A stretch of 64,000 nt of DNA. Source: Roseomonas sp. AR75. Lineage in GTDB: Bacteria; Pseudomonadota; Alphaproteobacteria; Acetobacterales; Acetobacteraceae. Below, piece by piece: positions 7,820 to 16,159 of the stretch. The notes beneath the pieces were generated by a model. It saw only the letters and a list, made by a program, of their open reading frames with translations. It did not search any database and was not told the DNA's origin. The position numbers and the translations under genes were made by a program. The DNA is taken from the NCBI RefSeq assembly GCF_005222815.1, contig NZ_STGB01000005.1, positions 434,001 to 498,000 on the forward strand. The letters run 5' to 3'. Positions within the stretch are counted from its first letter, which is position 1; each line of letters opens with the position of its first letter.

Positions 7820-8591
7820 GGATCAGGGCATGGACCTCGCGGAAGACGCGCATGAAACCGTCCGAGGTGCGTTCGCGCGGAAAGGGCAGGTCCACCGGCA
7901 CCACCGCCTTCAGCGTGCCGCCCGGGCCGCGCTTCATCACGCCGACGCGGGTGGCGAGCGCGCAGGCTTCCTCGATGTCGTGGGTGATGAACAGCACGGT
8001 CTTGCGCGTCTCCGCCCAGATGCGGGAGAGCTCGGCCTGCAGCACCGCGCGCGTCATGGCGTCGAGCGCGCCGAAGGGCTCGTCCATCAGCAGGATGCGG
8101 GGGTCGTTGGCGAGTGCGCGGGCGATCTGGATGCGCTGCTTCATGCCGCCGGAGAGTTCGGAAGGGTGCTTGGCGCCCTGGCCATTCAGGCCCACCATCT
8201 GCAGGAAGCGCTCGGCGGTGGCGCGGCGCTCCGTGCGCCTCACGCCGCGCAGGCGCAGGCCGAAGCCGATGTTGTCGAGCGCGGTGAGCCAGTCGTACAG
8301 GCTGTCATGGCCCTGGAAGACCACGCCGCGATCCGCGCCGGGGCGGGTGACGGGCTTGCCGTCGAGCAGGATGCGGCCGCTGGTCGGCGCCTCGAACCCG
8401 GCGAGCATGTTGAGCACGGTGGTCTTGCCGCAGCCGGAAGTGCCGAGCAGGCAGAAGAACTCGCCTTCCTCCAGCGAGAGGGTGAAGTCGCGCACGGCTT
8501 CCCAGCTGCCCGTGCGGCCCCGGAACACCTTGCCCACGCCCTCCAGGGCAACCAGACCCATCCTGTCGTCCCCCTCGGCTTGTCCGGACAT
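7794..8591 (-). CDS. NitT/TauT-type ABC transporter ATP-binding protein
   Basis: Cytoplasmic ATPase (265 residues) that powers the importer. All nucleotide-binding motifs are intact: Walker A GTSGCGKTT (50-58), Q-loop VFQGHDSL (91-98), signature LSGGMKQR (146-153), Walker B ILLMDEP (166-172) with D-loop GALD, and the switch histidine in ITHDIEEA. An alternative ATG at 8561 (MGLVALEG) has a better spaced purine-rich site and would remove ten residues. It is the first gene of the operon and is transcribed away from an SDR gene across a 90-bp gap that must hold both promoters. Confidence 0.95.
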   Translation of the reverse strand: MSGQAEGDDRMGLVALEGVGKVFRGRTGSWEAVRDFTLSLEEGEFFCLLGTSGCGKTTVLNMLAGFEAPTSGRILLDGKPVTRPGADRGVVFQGHDSLYDWLTALDNIGFGLRLRGVRRTERRATAERFLQMVGLNGQGAKHPSELSGGMKQRIQIARALANDPRILLMDEPFGALDAMTRAVLQAELSRIWAETRKTVLFITHDIEEACALATRVGVMKRGPGGTLKAVVPVDLPFPRERTSDGFMRVFREVHALIHEEIHGGH

Positions 8592-8681
8592 GTATTGGTC
8601 CCGGGCCGAGGGGGCAACCCGGCTTCACGCCCAGGGGGGTGCGGACTAGAACCGCGGCTGCTGAAGGAAGGGGCAGGTTGC

Positions 8682-9593
8682 ATGATGCTCGCAGGCAAGG
8701 TGGCGGTGGTCACCGGCGCGGGGGGCGGCATCGGGCGCGAGATCGCGCTGGCGATGGCGCTGGCCGGCGCGGAGGTGGTCGTCAACGACATCGGCGCGAG
8801 CCTGACGGGCCAGGGGGCGACCAGCGCGACGCCGGGCGAGCAGACCGTGCAGATCATCGCGCAGCGCGGCGGCAAGGCGGTGCTGAACACGGAAAGCGTG
8901 GCCAGCTGGGACAGCGCGCAGAAGATCGTGCAGGCGGCGCTGGACAGCTTCGGGCGCATCGACATCGTGGTGAACAATGCGGGCATCCTGCGCGACACCA
9001 TCTTCCACAAGATGAGCGTTGAGGATTGGCGCGCGGTGATCGACGTGCACCTGAATGGCTCGTTCTATGTCTCCCGCGCGGCGGCCGAGCATTTCCGCAA
9101 GCAGGGGTCGGGCGCGTATGTGCACATGACCTCGACCTCGGGGCTGATCGGGAATTTCGGGCAGGCGAACTACGCGGCGGCGAAGCTCGGCATCGTGGCG
9201 CTGTCGAAGAGCATCGCGCTGGACATGCAGCGCTTCGGCGTGCGGTCGAACTGCATCGCGCCCTTCGCCTGGTCGCGCATGACGAGCTCGATCCCGGCGG
9301 AGACGGAGGCCGAGAAGGCGCGCGTGGCGCGGCTGCAGCAGATGACGCCGGACAAGAACGCACCGCTGGCGGTGTATCTCGCCTCCGACGCGGCGAAGGA
9401 CGTGAACGGCCAGATCTTCGCCGCGCGGATGAACGAGATCTTCGTGTTCAGCCAGCCGCGGCCGGTGCGCAGCACGCATTGCGGCGAGGGCTGGACGCCC
9501 GAGGCGATCGCGGAGACGGCGATGCCGGCGCTGCGCAGCGCCTTCGTGCCGCTCGATCGCAGCGGCGATGTCTTCTCGTGGGACCCGGTCTGA
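8682..9593 (+). CDS. SDR family oxidoreductase, MFE-2/HSD17B4-like
   Basis: NAD(P)-dependent short-chain dehydrogenase of 303 residues. It has the nucleotide-binding TGAGGGIG (11-18), NNAG (98-101) and an intact catalytic set with S151 and Y164-x3-K168. The long insert after the second strand (NDIGASLTGQGA) is typical of the 3-hydroxyacyl-CoA dehydrogenase domain of multifunctional beta-oxidation enzymes. The start at 8682 follows a GGAAGGGGCAGG stretch; a second ATG follows at once. Its stop overlaps the next start (TGATG). With the downstream acyl-CoA dehydrogenase-like and acyl-CoA ligase genes it suggests a degradation route for a CoA-linked substrate. Substrate unknown. Confidence 0.88.
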   Translation: MMLAGKVAVVTGAGGGIGREIALAMALAGAEVVVNDIGASLTGQGATSATPGEQTVQIIAQRGGKAVLNTESVASWDSAQKIVQAALDSFGRIDIVVNNAGILRDTIFHKMSVEDWRAVIDVHLNGSFYVSRAAAEHFRKQGSGAYVHMTSTSGLIGNFGQANYAAAKLGIVALSKSIALDMQRFGVRSNCIAPFAWSRMTSSIPAETEAEKARVARLQQMTPDKNAPLAVYLASDAAKDVNGQIFAARMNEIFVFSQPRPVRSTHCGEGWTPEAIAETAMPALRSAFVPLDRSGDVFSWDPV

Positions 9594-10744
9594 TGGATTT
9601 CCGGCTTTCGGAGGAACAATCCGCCTTCCAGGACAGCGTGCGCCGCTTTGCGGAGACGCATCTGGCGAAGGGCGCGCTGGAACGCGCGCATGACGAGCGC
9701 TTCCCTTGGGACGTCGCGAAGCTGATGGCGGAGAACGGGCTGTTCGGCATCATGCTGCCCGAGGCGGATGGCGGCCAGGGCGGGTCGCTGTTCGACGCGG
9801 TGCTGGCGATGGAGCAGATTGCGTATGTCTGCCCGCGCAGCGCGGATGTGCTGCAGGCCGGCAATTTCGGCGCGTTCCGGACGTTCGCCGAATACGCGAC
9901 ACCGGCACAGAAGGAGAAGTATTTTGCGCCGCTGCTGCGAGGCGAGACCATCGCGGCGGTGGGGATGACGGAGCCCGATGCAGGATCGGCGCTGACCGAC
10001 CTCAAGACCACCTGCACGAAGGACGGCAACGGCTTCCGGCTGATCGGCGGGAAGGTGTTCACCTCGAACACCGAGGATGCCGGCGTCTTCGTGGTGTATT
10101 GCCGCTTCGGGCCCGGCGTGAACGGCATCGGCAGCGTGATCGTCGAGCGGGGGATGGAGGGTTTCCGCCTCGGCCAGCCCAGCCGCTACATGAATGGCGA
10201 GACCTGGTGCGCGCTGTATTTCGACAACGTCTTCATCCCCGCGGAGAACGTGCTGCTGGGCGAAGGCGGCTTCCGCAAGCAGATCGCCGGCTTCAACGTG
10301 GAGCGCTGCGGCAATACCACCCGCGCACTGGCGTTGGGCGAATACTGCTTCCGGCAGGCCAAGGCGCATGCGGAGACGCGCAAGCAGTTCGGCAAGCCGC
10401 TGTCGGAATTCCAGGGCCTGCAATGGAAATTCGCGGAGATGCGCGTGGCGCTCGATAGCGCGCAACTGCTGCTGTACCGCGCGGCGGTGAATGCGGGCGA
10501 CGGGCTGCCGGATGCGCAGCAGATCGCGATCGCGAAATACGCCTGCAACCAGGCGGGCTGGATGGCGGCGAATGAATCCATGCAGGTGATGGGCGGCACG
10601 GGCTACAGCCAGGACCTGCTGATCGAATACTGCGTGCGCAAGACGCGCGGCTGGATGATCGCCGGCGGCAGCCTGGAGATGATGAAGAACCGCATCGCGG
10701 AGGGCGTGTTCGGGCGAAGCTTCCCGCAGCGCGCGCCGAAGTGA
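9593..10744 (+). CDS. acyl-CoA dehydrogenase family protein with unusual catalytic site
   Basis: FAD-containing acyl-CoA dehydrogenase fold of 383 residues, cytoplasmic. Family blocks are present: AAVGMTEPDAGSALTDL near 121-137, RKQFGKPLSEFQ (263-274) and the GGTGYSQD block (334-341). The usual catalytic glutamate lies in a Y-E-G-T context in medium-chain enzymes; here that place reads IAGGS (356-360), so the glutamate is replaced by A357. A glutamate in NVERCGN (E237) matches the alternative base position used by isovaleryl- and long-chain enzymes. Translation is coupled to the SDR (TGATG) and the next gene (GTGA). Confidence 0.9.
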   Translation: MDFRLSEEQSAFQDSVRRFAETHLAKGALERAHDERFPWDVAKLMAENGLFGIMLPEADGGQGGSLFDAVLAMEQIAYVCPRSADVLQAGNFGAFRTFAEYATPAQKEKYFAPLLRGETIAAVGMTEPDAGSALTDLKTTCTKDGNGFRLIGGKVFTSNTEDAGVFVVYCRFGPGVNGIGSVIVERGMEGFRLGQPSRYMNGETWCALYFDNVFIPAENVLLGEGGFRKQIAGFNVERCGNTTRALALGEYCFRQAKAHAETRKQFGKPLSEFQGLQWKFAEMRVALDSAQLLLYRAAVNAGDGLPDAQQIAIAKYACNQAGWMAANESMQVMGGTGYSQDLLIEYCVRKTRGWMIAGGSLEMMKNRIAEGVFGRSFPQRAPK

Positions 10745-12780
10745 GCCTCGCACAGGCCCTGCTTGCGCCGCGGCGCATCGCGCTGGTCGGCGCCTCGGCC
10801 GATGCGGGCAGGCTGACGGCGCGGCCGCAGCGCTACCTGCGGCGGCACGGGTTTTCGGGAGAGCTGTTCCCCGTCAATCCGCGCGCACCGGAAGTGCTTG
10901 GCGAACGCGGCTATGCGTCGCTGGCGGACATCCCGGGGGAGATCGACTTCGCGTATATCCTGCTCGGCACGGAGCAGGTGGAGGCGCAGGTCGCGGCCTG
11001 TGCCGCGCGTGGGATCCCGGTGGCCTGCGTGCTGGCCGACGGCTTCGCGGAAGCCGGGGCGGAGGGCGCGGCCTTGCAGGCGCGGGTGGTCGCCGCGGCG
11101 AAGTCCGCCGGCATCCGCCTGCTCGGCCCGAACAGCATGGGCGTGATCAATACGTCCGAACGAATCGCGTTGACGACGAACGCGGCCTTCGAGGCGGAGA
11201 GCATCCCGTCCGGCCGCGTCGCGCTGGTCTCGCAGTCGGGCTCGATGATGGGGGCGCTGCTGTCGCGCGGGGCGGCGCGCGGCATCGGCTTCTCGCACCT
11301 GATCGGCACGGGCAACGAGGCGGACCTCACCACCGGCGAGATTTGTTCCCTGCTGCTCGACGATCCGAATGTCGATGTGGTGTGCCTGTTCATGGAGGCG
11401 ATCCGGGCGCCAGAAAAGCTCGCGGAAGCCGCGCGCAAGGCGCATCGCCTGGGCAAGCCGATCGTCGCGCTGAAGCTCGGGCGCTCGCCTTTCGGCGCGG
11501 AGCTGGCGGCAAGCCATACCGGCGCGCTGGCCGGCACCGATGCGGCTGCGGAGGCGTTCTTCCGCGCGCAGGGCATCCTGCGCGTGACCATGCTGGAATC
11601 GCTGCTGGAATTGCCGCCGCTGGTCGCGGGGCGCCGCCCGCCGGCGCGGACGCATCGCGCCGTCGGCGTGATGACCACCACGGGCGGTGGCGGCGCGCTG
11701 GCGGTGGATGCGTTGGGCGTGCGCGGGATCGAGGCGAAGAAGCCGGACGCTGCCGCGGCGCGGAAGCTGGCGGCGGCGGGCATGCCGACCCATGCGCGGC
11801 TGCTCGACATGACGCTGGCGGGGACGAAGCCGGATCGCGTGGCGGCGGCGCTGGATGCGCTGCGCGCGGCGGAGGATACCGACCTGGCGCTGGCGGTGAT
11901 CGGCAGCTCCGCGCAGTTCCGGCCGCAGGATTCGGTCGCGGGCATTGTCGAAGCGGCGAAGCAGGCGGGCAAGCCGATCGCCGCCTTCCTGGCGCCGCAG
12001 GCGGAGGCTTCCCTGGCATTGCTCGCGCAGGCGGGCATCGCGGCGTTCCGCACGCCGGAGGGTGCGGCGGATGCCATCGCGGCCTTCTGCACCTGGCGCG
12101 CGCCGCGCGACGTCGCGGCGCTGCCCGCGCCGGCGTTGACGATCCCGGATGCACCGGACGAGGCCGATGCGCGCGCGCTCTTCGCCGCGCTCGGGCTCGC
12201 CTCCGATGCCGTGGTGATGCAGGGCGAACCGCCCGCGGGCCTGCGCTATCCGGTCGCTGCAAAAATCCTGTCGCCGGATATCGCGCACAAGACCGAGGTC
12301 GGCGGCATCGCGCTGAACATCGCCGACGCGGCCGCGCTGCGCCAGACCGCCGCCGCGATCCGCGCGCGCGTCGCGCAGGCGGCGCCGCGGGCGCGCCTCA
12401 CCGGTGTCCTCGTGCAGCCGATGGCGAGGGGGCTGGCGGAAGCGATCCTCGGCTTCCGCCGCGATCCGGAGGCCGGCGCGGTGGTGCTGCTTGGCGCCGG
12501 CGGCGTGCTCTCGGAACTGCATCGCGACATTTCCCTGCGTCTGGCGCCGGTCAATGAGGACGAAGCGCGGGAGATGATCGCCGAAGTCCGCGCGCTGATG
12601 CCGCTTTCCGGCTGGCGCAACCTGCCGCGCGGGGACCTCGATGCTCTGGCCAGGGCCGTGGTCACCGTCTCCCGCCTCGCCGCGCTGGACGGCGTGAGGG
12701 AGGCGGAGATCAATCCGCTGATCGTCCATGCGGAAGGCCAGGGCGTGACTGTCGCGGATGCCTGGATCGTGCGAGCCTGA
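10741..12780 (+). CDS. acetate-CoA ligase family protein (ADP-forming acyl-CoA synthetase)
   Basis: Fused-subunit NDP-forming acyl-CoA synthetase of 679 residues. Order of domains: CoA-binding Rossmann domain (about 1-130), succinyl-CoA-ligase-like domains (about 140-440) and an ATP-grasp domain (about 470-679). The phosphohistidine region is ASHTGALAG with H259, and the CoA-ligase block VALVSQSGSMMGALL is clear. The start is a GTG whose last bases form the stop of the preceding gene (GTGA). In this operon it would activate or recycle a carboxylic acid as its CoA ester. The acid is unknown. Confidence 0.9.
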   Translation: MSLAQALLAPRRIALVGASADAGRLTARPQRYLRRHGFSGELFPVNPRAPEVLGERGYASLADIPGEIDFAYILLGTEQVEAQVAACAARGIPVACVLADGFAEAGAEGAALQARVVAAAKSAGIRLLGPNSMGVINTSERIALTTNAAFEAESIPSGRVALVSQSGSMMGALLSRGAARGIGFSHLIGTGNEADLTTGEICSLLLDDPNVDVVCLFMEAIRAPEKLAEAARKAHRLGKPIVALKLGRSPFGAELAASHTGALAGTDAAAEAFFRAQGILRVTMLESLLELPPLVAGRRPPARTHRAVGVMTTTGGGGALAVDALGVRGIEAKKPDAAAARKLAAAGMPTHARLLDMTLAGTKPDRVAAALDALRAAEDTDLALAVIGSSAQFRPQDSVAGIVEAAKQAGKPIAAFLAPQAEASLALLAQAGIAAFRTPEGAADAIAAFCTWRAPRDVAALPAPALTIPDAPDEADARALFAALGLASDAVVMQGEPPAGLRYPVAAKILSPDIAHKTEVGGIALNIADAAALRQTAAAIRARVAQAAPRARLTGVLVQPMARGLAEAILGFRRDPEAGAVVLLGAGGVLSELHRDISLRLAPVNEDEAREMIAEVRALMPLSGWRNLPRGDLDALARAVVTVSRLAALDGVREAEINPLIVHAEGQGVTVADAWIVRA

Positions 12781-12785
12781 CGCCC

Positions 12786-13595
12786 ATGGACGCCGAAGCC
12801 CTGATCCGCGCGCGCTACGGCGCGCTGCCCTTCCCGCCCGCCGCGATCACGGACGGGCTCGCGCTGCTGCTCGATCGCCGCGTGACACGGCGCTACCGCC
12901 CCGATCCCGTGCCGGATGCGCTGCTGGATACGGTGCTGGCCGGCGCGCAATCGGCACCCGCGAAATCCGACCTGCAGCAGTATTCCATCCTCGTCACGCG
13001 CGACGCCCGGAAGATCGCGGCCATCGCCGACGCCATCGGCAGCATGCCCTGGATCAAGGATGCGCCGGTGCTGCTGGTCTTCTGCGGCGACATCCGCCGC
13101 GGCCGCGAGGTCTGCGCGCTGCATGGCCGCGCCCACGCCAACGACAGCGTGGACACCTTCCTCAATGCCAGCGTGGACGCCGCTCTGGCCATGGGCTTCT
13201 GCATCATGAGCGCGGAGGCCGTCGGCCTCGGCACCTGCCCGATCTCCTATGTGCGGAATCACCTGGCGCTGGTGGCGGAGCTGTTCGGCCTGCCGCCGGG
13301 CGTGTTCCCCGTGGCCGGGCTGACGCTGGGCTTTCCCGCCGCGCGCAACGCCACCTCGCCGCGCCTGCCGCCCTCTGTCGTGGTGCATCGCGAACGCTAC
13401 GACGACAGCGGCCTCGCCGCCGCGCTGCCCGCCTATGACGCGCTGCGCCCGCCGGGCAAGCCGCGCTATCCCGAGGTGCATGGCGCGAAGCCGGAAGGCT
13501 GCAGCTGGAGCGAGAATGTCGCGCGCCAGCTTTCGGTGCCGGAGCGTGCGAATTTCCGCGCCTGGCTCGCGACGAGGGGGATCAACCTTGGCTGA
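12786..13595 (+). CDS. nitroreductase family flavoprotein
   Basis: FMN-dependent oxidoreductase of 269 residues in the NfsA/FRP-like nitroreductase fold. Visible landmarks are RRVTRRYRPDPVP (35-47) with the FMN-phosphate-binding arginines, GAQSAPAKSDLQQYS and the GLGTCPISYVRN block. Only five bases separate it from the ligase stop, and it overlaps the following Nudix gene, so it belongs to the same transcript. The physiological substrate is unknown; family members reduce nitroaromatics, quinones, flavins or enones. Confidence 0.88.
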   Translation: MDAEALIRARYGALPFPPAAITDGLALLLDRRVTRRYRPDPVPDALLDTVLAGAQSAPAKSDLQQYSILVTRDARKIAAIADAIGSMPWIKDAPVLLVFCGDIRRGREVCALHGRAHANDSVDTFLNASVDAALAMGFCIMSAEAVGLGTCPISYVRNHLALVAELFGLPPGVFPVAGLTLGFPAARNATSPRLPPSVVVHRERYDDSGLAAALPAYDALRPPGKPRYPEVHGAKPEGCSWSENVARQLSVPERANFRAWLATRGINLG

Positions 13596-14289
13596 CGGAC
13601 CGAAGCCCGATGGCGGCGCCGACAATCCCGGCGGCGGGGACCTGAAGCGCGCCGCGGCCCGCCCGCCCGGCACGCGCGCGGTCAAGCCGCGCAACGCCGC
13701 CAGCCTGATCGTCTGGCGCCAGGGCAGCGGCGAGCCCGAGATCCTGATGGGCATGCGCCACGCCAAGCACAAATTCATGCCGAGCGTGCTGGTGTTTCCC
13801 GGCGGGCGCGTGGACCGAGCGGATCACGGCGTGCGCGTCGCCTCGGAATTGCGGCCGGAGACGGAGGCGCTGCTGCGCCATCGCGCGCCGCCCTCGCTGG
13901 CACGCGCGCTGGGTGTCTGCGCGGTGCGCGAATTGTTCGAGGAGACGGGGTTGCTGCTGGGCGAACGGCAGGGGGAACGGCTGCTCGCGGACCTGTCCGC
14001 GCTGGATTATCTCTGCCGCGCGGTGACGCCGGCGACGCGGGCGATGCGCTTCAATGCGCGCTTCCTGCTGGCGCCGGCGGAGCGTCTCGGCGGCGAGATC
14101 GGCGGGTCGGGGGAGTTGGAGAAGCTGGACTGGTATCCGCTGTCCAAGGCGCGCACGGCGCAGCTTGCGGCGATCACCTACAAGATCCTGGCGGAGTTCT
14201 CCGAATGGGTGGCGCTGCCGGCGGAAGCGCGCACGGGGCGGGAGATGATCTGCTTCCGGGGGATGGATAATCGCACGATCGATGCGTGA
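13588..14289 (+). CDS. Nudix hydrolase, NUDT19-like long-insert type
   Basis: Predicted pyrophosphohydrolase of 233 residues. The Nudix box is split as in NUDT7/NUDT19-like proteins: an early FPGGRVD, about 40 residues of insert, then RELFEETGLLL (114-124) with the metal-binding glutamates. Such proteins often cleave CoA derivatives, which would suit the acyl-CoA genes upstream. The likely start is TTG at 13588 with GAGGGGG just upstream; a longer frame exists but shadows the nitroreductase gene. It overlaps that gene by eight bases. The substrate call is inference. Confidence 0.82.
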   Translation: MADGPKPDGGADNPGGGDLKRAAARPPGTRAVKPRNAASLIVWRQGSGEPEILMGMRHAKHKFMPSVLVFPGGRVDRADHGVRVASELRPETEALLRHRAPPSLARALGVCAVRELFEETGLLLGERQGERLLADLSALDYLCRAVTPATRAMRFNARFLLAPAERLGGEIGGSGELEKLDWYPLSKARTAQLAAITYKILAEFSEWVALPAEARTGREMICFRGMDNRTIDA

Positions 14290-14308
14290 GGGAGGGCACG
14301 GTCGGTCG

Positions 14309-14366
14309 TGCCCCCACCCGCCCTCGCTACGCTCGGGCACCCTCCCCCGCTTCGCAGGGGAGGGCG
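14309..14366. repeat. dispersed C/G-rich hairpin repeat
   Basis: Between the convergent Nudix and MBL genes lie CCCCCACCCGCCCTCG, a CGCTACGCTCG dyad and the hairpin CCCTCCCCCGCTTCGCAGGGG with its GAGGG end. It is one copy of the window-wide repeat family. It may act as a two-way terminator. Confidence 0.75.
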
Positions 14367-14369
14367 TGT

Positions 14370-15254
14370 TCAGCGCGCCTCGAAATGCTCGCCGTCGCGC
14401 TGGGCCTGGCCTTCGGCGGCCAGCTTGATCAGATGCGCCAGCAGGCTGCGCGCGGCGCCGTTGACCAGGCGGGGGTCGAGTTCCGGGCCATAGACGGGCG
14501 GCACCAGTTCCACCGCCGTGGCGCGCTTCGCCGCGCGCAGCGCATCCAGCACCTTCTGCTCGCGTTCGCGGCGATGCGCGGCCAGCGCGGCGACGAAGGA
14601 CCCGGGGTCGGGCAGCTTCGGGCCGTGGCCAGGCAGGTACAGGCGGTCGTCGCGCGCCGAAAGCTTCGCCAGCGAAGCCATGTAGGCGGCCATGTCGCCA
14701 TCGGGCGGGCCGACCACCGTGGTGGACCAGCCCATCACATGGTCGGCGCTGAACAGCACGCCGTGGGCGCCGAATCCCTCCAGCGCGAAGCAGAGATGGT
14801 TGGCGCAATGGCCGGGCGTGTGCAGCGCCGTCAGGCGGTAATCGCCACCCTCCACCACGCCGCCATCGGGCAGCGTCACGTCCGGCCGGAAGGCATGGTC
14901 GCCGCCCTCCCCGCCGGCATCGGCGGGCGTCAGATGCGGGCCGAAGCCGTAGCTGGTCGCACCCGTCGCTTCCGCCAGCGCGGCGACGCCCGGCGAATGG
15001 TCCCGATGCGTGTGGCTGACCAGGATCTGCCGCACCCGCTCGCCCTCGGTGGCGCGCAGGATGGCGGCGCAATGCGCCGCGTCCGCGGGACCGGGGTCCA
15101 GCACCGACACGGCGCCGCGGCCGATGAGATAGGTGTTGGTGCCGCGGAAGGTGAAGGGGCCCGGATTGGCGCAGAGGATGCGCCGCACGCCCGGCACGAT
15201 CTCCTCCACCGCGCCATGCGGGAGGTCGTCCTCGCGCAGGAAGTTCGGACTCAT
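14370..15254 (-). CDS. MBL-fold metallohydrolase, LACTB2-like
   Basis: Cytoplasmic metallo-beta-lactamase-fold hydrolase of 294 residues. The dinuclear zinc motif is SHTHRDH (80-86), followed by HTPGHCANH and SADHVMGW. The C-terminal part holds the winged-helix-like segment seen in LACTB2-type proteins (VPPVYG, LLAHLIKLAAEG). The start at 15254 overlaps the stop of the upstream EamA gene (ATGA); it is the last gene of a five-gene operon. Family members include nucleases and thioesterase-like enzymes; the substrate cannot be named. Confidence 0.9.
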   Translation of the reverse strand: MSPNFLREDDLPHGAVEEIVPGVRRILCANPGPFTFRGTNTYLIGRGAVSVLDPGPADAAHCAAILRATEGERVRQILVSHTHRDHSPGVAALAEATGATSYGFGPHLTPADAGGEGGDHAFRPDVTLPDGGVVEGGDYRLTALHTPGHCANHLCFALEGFGAHGVLFSADHVMGWSTTVVGPPDGDMAAYMASLAKLSARDDRLYLPGHGPKLPDPGSFVAALAAHRREREQKVLDALRAAKRATAVELVPPVYGPELDPRLVNGAARSLLAHLIKLAAEGQAQRDGEHFEAR

Positions 15255-16159
15255 GGACGTCGTCTCCGCCGCACCAGTTCGCGGTGCAGGATGTAGAGGC
15301 TGGCGATCACGATCAGCAAGGCGCCCGCGATCGTCGCCAGGCCCGGCACGTCGCCGAAGGCGATCCAGCCGAACAGGATCGCCCAGAGCAGCGAGGAATA
15401 GGTGTAGGGCGACAGCGCCGAGACCTCCGCGCTGGCCCAGGCCTCGGTCAGCATCACCTGCGCCGCGCCGCCGAGCACGCCGACCAGGATCAGCACGCCG
15501 AGCTCCCACCAGCTCGGCGTGACCCAGAAGAAGGGCAGGAAGACGGCGGCGAAGGCGGTCATCAGCAGCGACTGCCACAGCGTGATGGTGGTGGAGGCCT
15601 CGGTGGCGGAGAGGGTGCGCACCATCAGCGTGGTGCCGGCGGAGAACACGCCCTGCAGCACCGCGACGATGACGCCGATCTGCGCCGCGGCTTCCAGGCC
15701 GCCGGAGAAGGCCCCCTGGCCGAGCGCGATCACGACGATGCCGAGGAAACCGAGCAGCACCGCGCCGGCGCGATGGATGCCGACCTTCTCGCCGAGGAAC
15801 GGGATCGAGAGCAGCGTGACGAACAGCGGCGTGGTGTTGGTGAGCGCGGTGTGCTCGGCCAGCGGCAGCAGCGCCAGGGAGAAGAACGAACAGGCCTGCG
15901 CCGTGGTGCCGGTGGCGGCGCGGACCAGGTGACCGGGGAAGCGCTTCGTGCGCAGCGCCTGCCAGACCGCGCGGCCGGGATGCGCGCGCGCCACCACCAT
16001 CAGCACCACCGGCACCGCCAGGGCGCTGCGGAAGAACATGATCTCGGCCACGTGGAAGCGGTTGTCGAGCGCCTTGATCAGCGCGCTCATCAGCGTGAAC
16101 ACCGCGCAGGCCGCGAGCATGAGCAGCACGCCGCGGCGCATGTCGTGCCTGAGTGGCAT
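15251..16159 (-). CDS. EamA/DMT-superfamily transporter (copy 1)
   Basis: Ten-helix inner-membrane protein of 302 residues with two EamA repeats, the drug/metabolite transporter fold. Repeat signatures include the early LIKALDNRFHVAEIMFFRS and the late ALSPYTYSSLLWAILFGW. The ATG at 16159 overlaps the stop of the upstream paralogue by one base (TAATG); a second ATG lies six codons in. Two EamA genes in tandem could act as separate exporters or as a hetero-oligomer. The substrate is unknown. Confidence 0.9.
   Translation of the reverse strand: MPLRHDMRRGVLLMLAACAVFTLMSALIKALDNRFHVAEIMFFRSALAVPVVLMVVARAHPGRAVWQALRTKRFPGHLVRAATGTTAQACSFFSLALLPLAEHTALTNTTPLFVTLLSIPFLGEKVGIHRAGAVLLGFLGIVVIALGQGAFSGGLEAAAQIGVIVAVLQGVFSAGTTLMVRTLSATEASTTITLWQSLLMTAFAAVFLPFFWVTPSWWELGVLILVGVLGGAAQVMLTEAWASAEVSALSPYTYSSLLWAILFGWIAFGDVPGLATIAGALLIVIASLYILHRELVRRRRRP

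Noticed and set aside
9170..10753. 527-codon minus-strand frame over the acyl-CoA dehydrogenase and SDR
   Set aside because: Antisense shadow of well-supported genes; Arg/His/Ala-rich with no motif.
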